43,859 nt of DNA from an uncultured Alphaproteobacteria bacterium (GTDB taxonomy: Bacteria; Pseudomonadota; Alphaproteobacteria; Rhodobacterales; Rhodobacteraceae). The notes under the pieces are model-generated. The model was not told the origin of the DNA. It ran no database searches and saw only the letters and a program-made list of their open reading frames with translations. The position numbers and the translations under genes were made by a program. The stretch spans positions 1-43,859 of the forward strand of contig CACBNQ010000009.1 of the NCBI GenBank assembly GCA_902540655.1, read 5' to 3'. Below are positions 42,601-43,859 of the stretch, piece by piece (position 1 is the first letter of the stretch; each line of letters opens with the position of its first letter).

Positions 42601-42882
42601 CAATAAAAGATAACTTTTATGCTTGATTCGTTTTGTCCACGACGGTTTAGAATCATGCTCAAAAAGACATTTTTAAAAAATAATCTTCACAAAAAGACAT
42701 AAAAGATAAAAAAAGCTTTTTAAATCAATAACTTAGAAATTTGTTACTGATTCTCAGTGAAATTCAAAAAAAGGCTTTAATTTAACCGGTCAAGTCAATA
42801 GCTTTTTTATCAACAATTTTATCCACAGGCACTATCTCATTGAAAAATTTAAAAAATTGCTTTTTTTCTTACAGTAAATTTT
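42601..42882. other. AT-rich noncoding spacer
   Basis: This is the longest stretch without a supported gene, at 282 bases. It holds a small A/T hairpin just after cysK (ATAAAAG/CTTTTAT, 42603-42620), two copies of CAAAAAGACAT about 30 bases apart, and two DnaA-box-like nonamers: TTATCAACA (42807-42815, imperfect) and TTATCCACA (42819-42827, consensus). I see no RNA gene, no tRNA-like fold and no convincing promoter. Its function is unknown. Confidence 0.5.
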
Positions 42883-43116
42883 CTAAGTAGTAGGATCATT
42901 GCTAGGCTTTAGTAGACAGACGTAACGGAGGCTAACACCGTTATCAAGCCCAATTTGTTTATCACGATTCGGTTTTTTATTCAGTGATTGCGCAGCTTCA
43001 ACACATGCATTTTTTGTTAGATAGGATCGATTCAGATCACTAATAGAATGCGATACATCGAACCCAATGCCACTTACTACAGAGTATAGGAATAAACCCC
43101 ACATCTGGTCAACCAT
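42883..43116 (-). CDS. Small hypothetical protein, 77 aa
   Basis: The reading frame is open further upstream, but the ATG at 43116 is preceded by an excellent AAGGGAG seven bases away, so I take a 77-residue product. It begins with MVDQMWGLFLYSVVSGIGF, a hydrophobic stretch that could be a short signal or anchor. A polar part with KNACVEAAQSLNKKPNRD and two cysteines (NACVEAA, RYVCLLK) follows, possibly a disulfide pair. No family is recognised. It diverges from the gamma-glutamylcyclotransferase-like gene. Confidence 0.6.
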   Translation of the reverse strand: MVDQMWGLFLYSVVSGIGFDVSHSISDLNRSYLTKNACVEAAQSLNKKPNRDKQIGLDNGVSLRYVCLLKPSNDPTT

Positions 43117-43123
43117 TAGAGAA

Positions 43124-43130
43124 CTCCCTT
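43124..43130 (-). promoter_or_regulatory. Ribosome-binding site deciding the 77-aa start
   Basis: On the minus strand AAGGGAG (43130-43124) lies seven bases before ATG 43116. It is the strongest ribosome-binding sequence upstream of any candidate start in this frame and selects the 77-residue form over longer ones that would run into the divergent gene. Confidence 0.65.
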
Positions 43131-43220
43131 TATAACAATAAATACTATTAGTTGGTAATAATACTACTCGTAATTTCCTATTCATGATAGACCAATAAAT
43201 GTCTTCATTAGGAGAAATAG

Positions 43221-43682
43221 TTGACAAAAATATATTTGGCATACGGATCGAATTTAAACCATCGACAAATGGCGGACAGGTGCCCCGATGCGAGATATCT
43301 GGGAAATACAATGCTGAAAGACTGGAGACTAATATTTAAGTCGGTCGCTACTATTGAAAAAGATTTAGGTAAACATGTACCTGTAGGAGTTTTTCAAATC
43401 ACTGAGGAGTGTGAAAAAGCTCTGGATATTTATGAAGACTATCCACAGTTATACGATAAGAAGGAATTAAATGTCATATTAGATGGCAATCAGGTGACAG
43501 CAATGACCTATATTATGGTTGGAAAATATGGCATTGCGCCACCATCTAGAAAGTATTTCAATGTGATTAGCGAAGGCTACAAAAACTGCGATTTAAACTT
43601 AGATTTTTTACTGGAGGCCCATGAAAATTCTATTATAGCTGACAGTGGTAAAGGATATGAAAGTGCTCGATGGAAGCAATGA
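43221..43682 (+). CDS. Gamma-glutamylcyclotransferase-like protein
   Basis: This 153-residue protein of the AIG2/gamma-glutamylcyclotransferase fold has the substrate loop YGSNL (8-12) and the catalytic-acid region DIYEDYPQLYDKKEL, with E72 as the likely general acid/base. Members cyclise gamma-glutamyl amines or peptides to 5-oxoproline; some act in glutathione turnover or antibiotic biosynthesis. The start is TTG at 43221 with AGGAG upstream. A strong terminator follows, so it is probably a single-gene transcript. Confidence 0.87.
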   Translation: MTKIYLAYGSNLNHRQMADRCPDARYLGNTMLKDWRLIFKSVATIEKDLGKHVPVGVFQITEECEKALDIYEDYPQLYDKKELNVILDGNQVTAMTYIMVGKYGIAPPSRKYFNVISEGYKNCDLNLDFLLEAHENSIIADSGKGYESARWKQ

Positions 43683-43712
43683 TCAGCTAGTATCTAACGC
43701 ATTTTTTTAAGT

Positions 43713-43744
43713 AATAAGGGCAGTATTTAACTGCCCTTATTTTT
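43713..43744 (+). terminator. Intrinsic terminator after the cyclotransferase-like gene
   Basis: AATAAGGGCAG (43713-43723) pairs perfectly with CTGCCCTTATT (43731-43741) over 11 bp with a seven-base loop, and T residues continue to 43744. Because the stem is flanked by A and T runs on both sides, it probably works in both directions, also ending the convergent permease transcript. Confidence 0.9.
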
Positions 43745-43749
43745 CGATT

Positions 43750-43859
43750 TTAGTCTTCCTCTGGTAAAACTAAATTAAGTATCACCGCGACTATAGCTGT
43801 TGGTGCGACAGCTGAAGTAGCTAACACTTTTACTACACCTGGAAGATATTGAACCGCGG
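43750..43859 (-). CDS. Nucleobase:cation symporter-2 family permease (3' end, partial)
   Basis: Only the last 36 codons are in the window. They translate to AVQYLPGVVKVLATSAVA followed by PTAIVAVILNLVLPEED and stop. The final hydrophobic helix with LNLVLPEE resembles the C-terminus of uracil/xanthine permeases (compare ALVLNLLLPEE). The gene runs off the right edge. The assignment rests on one helix and is tentative. Confidence 0.5.
   Translation of the reverse strand, partial: AVQYLPGVVKVLATSAVAPTAIVAVILNLVLPEED

Noticed and set aside
42712-42725. AAAAAGCTTTTT-type palindrome as a terminator
   Set aside because: The arms meet without a loop and contain almost only A-T pairs, so a stable hairpin is unlikely.
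42601-42882. Possible chromosomal origin from DnaA boxes
   Set aside because: Only one consensus box and one imperfect box are present. The flanking genes (cysK, a cyclotransferase) are not the usual alphaproteobacterial origin neighbours, and a few such nonamers are expected by chance in 44 kb of AT-rich DNA.
42883-43311. 142-aa version of the small minus-strand protein
   Set aside because: The longer form would overlap the divergent cyclotransferase-like gene, including its start. The strong AAGGGAG before ATG 43116 supports the 77-residue form.

Overview
The window reads as a chromosomal segment of an AT-rich, free-living, probably marine alphaproteobacterium. The evidence is tandem dimethylglycine/sarcosine dehydrogenase-like genes beside an MttB-family methyltransferase, a complete paaABCDE epoxidase operon, a CueR/HmrR-type copper regulator and compact gene packing. 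The lineage is an inference from gene content; no rRNA or other marker gene is present. I saw no tRNA, rRNA, CRISPR array, insertion sequence or prophage.

Layout. (1) 30-7827, plus strand: a chemotaxis operon encoding a three-module CheW-like protein, CheB, a CheY-like receiver, a short CheA, a small unknown protein, CheR and a two-TM chemoreceptor. (2) 7883-10506: a copper module. A CueR-like repressor/activator is divergent from DUF4396 protein, cytochrome c, CopC and CopD genes, and a 19-bp-spacer MerR-type promoter lies between them. (3) 10533-15657: a class IV aminotransferase; an EamA exporter with a NylB-like serine hydrolase (minus strand); then a thioesterase, a GST and a stand-alone cyclic-nucleotide-binding protein. 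(4) 15660-22067: a metal-homeostasis block. It holds a putative manganese/heavy-metal exporter with a near-consensus Fur-type box, a DUF4856 periplasmic protein, a sterol-desaturase-like membrane enzyme and an iron ABC transporter (binding protein plus permease). The permease appears to start at ATT. (5) 22052-24304: poorly characterised genes, namely a tail-anchored protein, a Cys-rich secreted protein and a divergent ribosome-recycling-factor-like protein. (6) 24341-29167: a TPP enzyme convergent with an acyl-CoA dehydrogenase / CoA-transferase / PfkB-kinase operon. (7) 29198-35937: methylated-amine catabolism, with two FAD/folate demethylase-like dehydrogenases, an MttB-family protein and a small lipoprotein. 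(8) 36035-42600: phenylacetate degradation, with paaABCDE (minus) divergent from paaI-paaK (plus), followed by a cysteine synthase. (9) 42601-43859: AT-rich noncoding DNA, a 77-aa protein, a gamma-glutamylcyclotransferase-like protein with a strong terminator, and the 3' end of a probable nucleobase permease.

How the genes work together: the catabolic blocks would feed C1 units to tetrahydrofolate (glycine-betaine-derived methyl groups) and phenylacetyl-CoA into the epoxide route. Only the entry steps are present here; paaG/Z/F/H/J and a corrinoid protein for MttB are absent from the window. The most unusual items are the RRF-like protein, the ATT-initiated iron permease, the altered CheB nucleophile loop and the unassigned small proteins embedded in the chemotaxis and metal regions.
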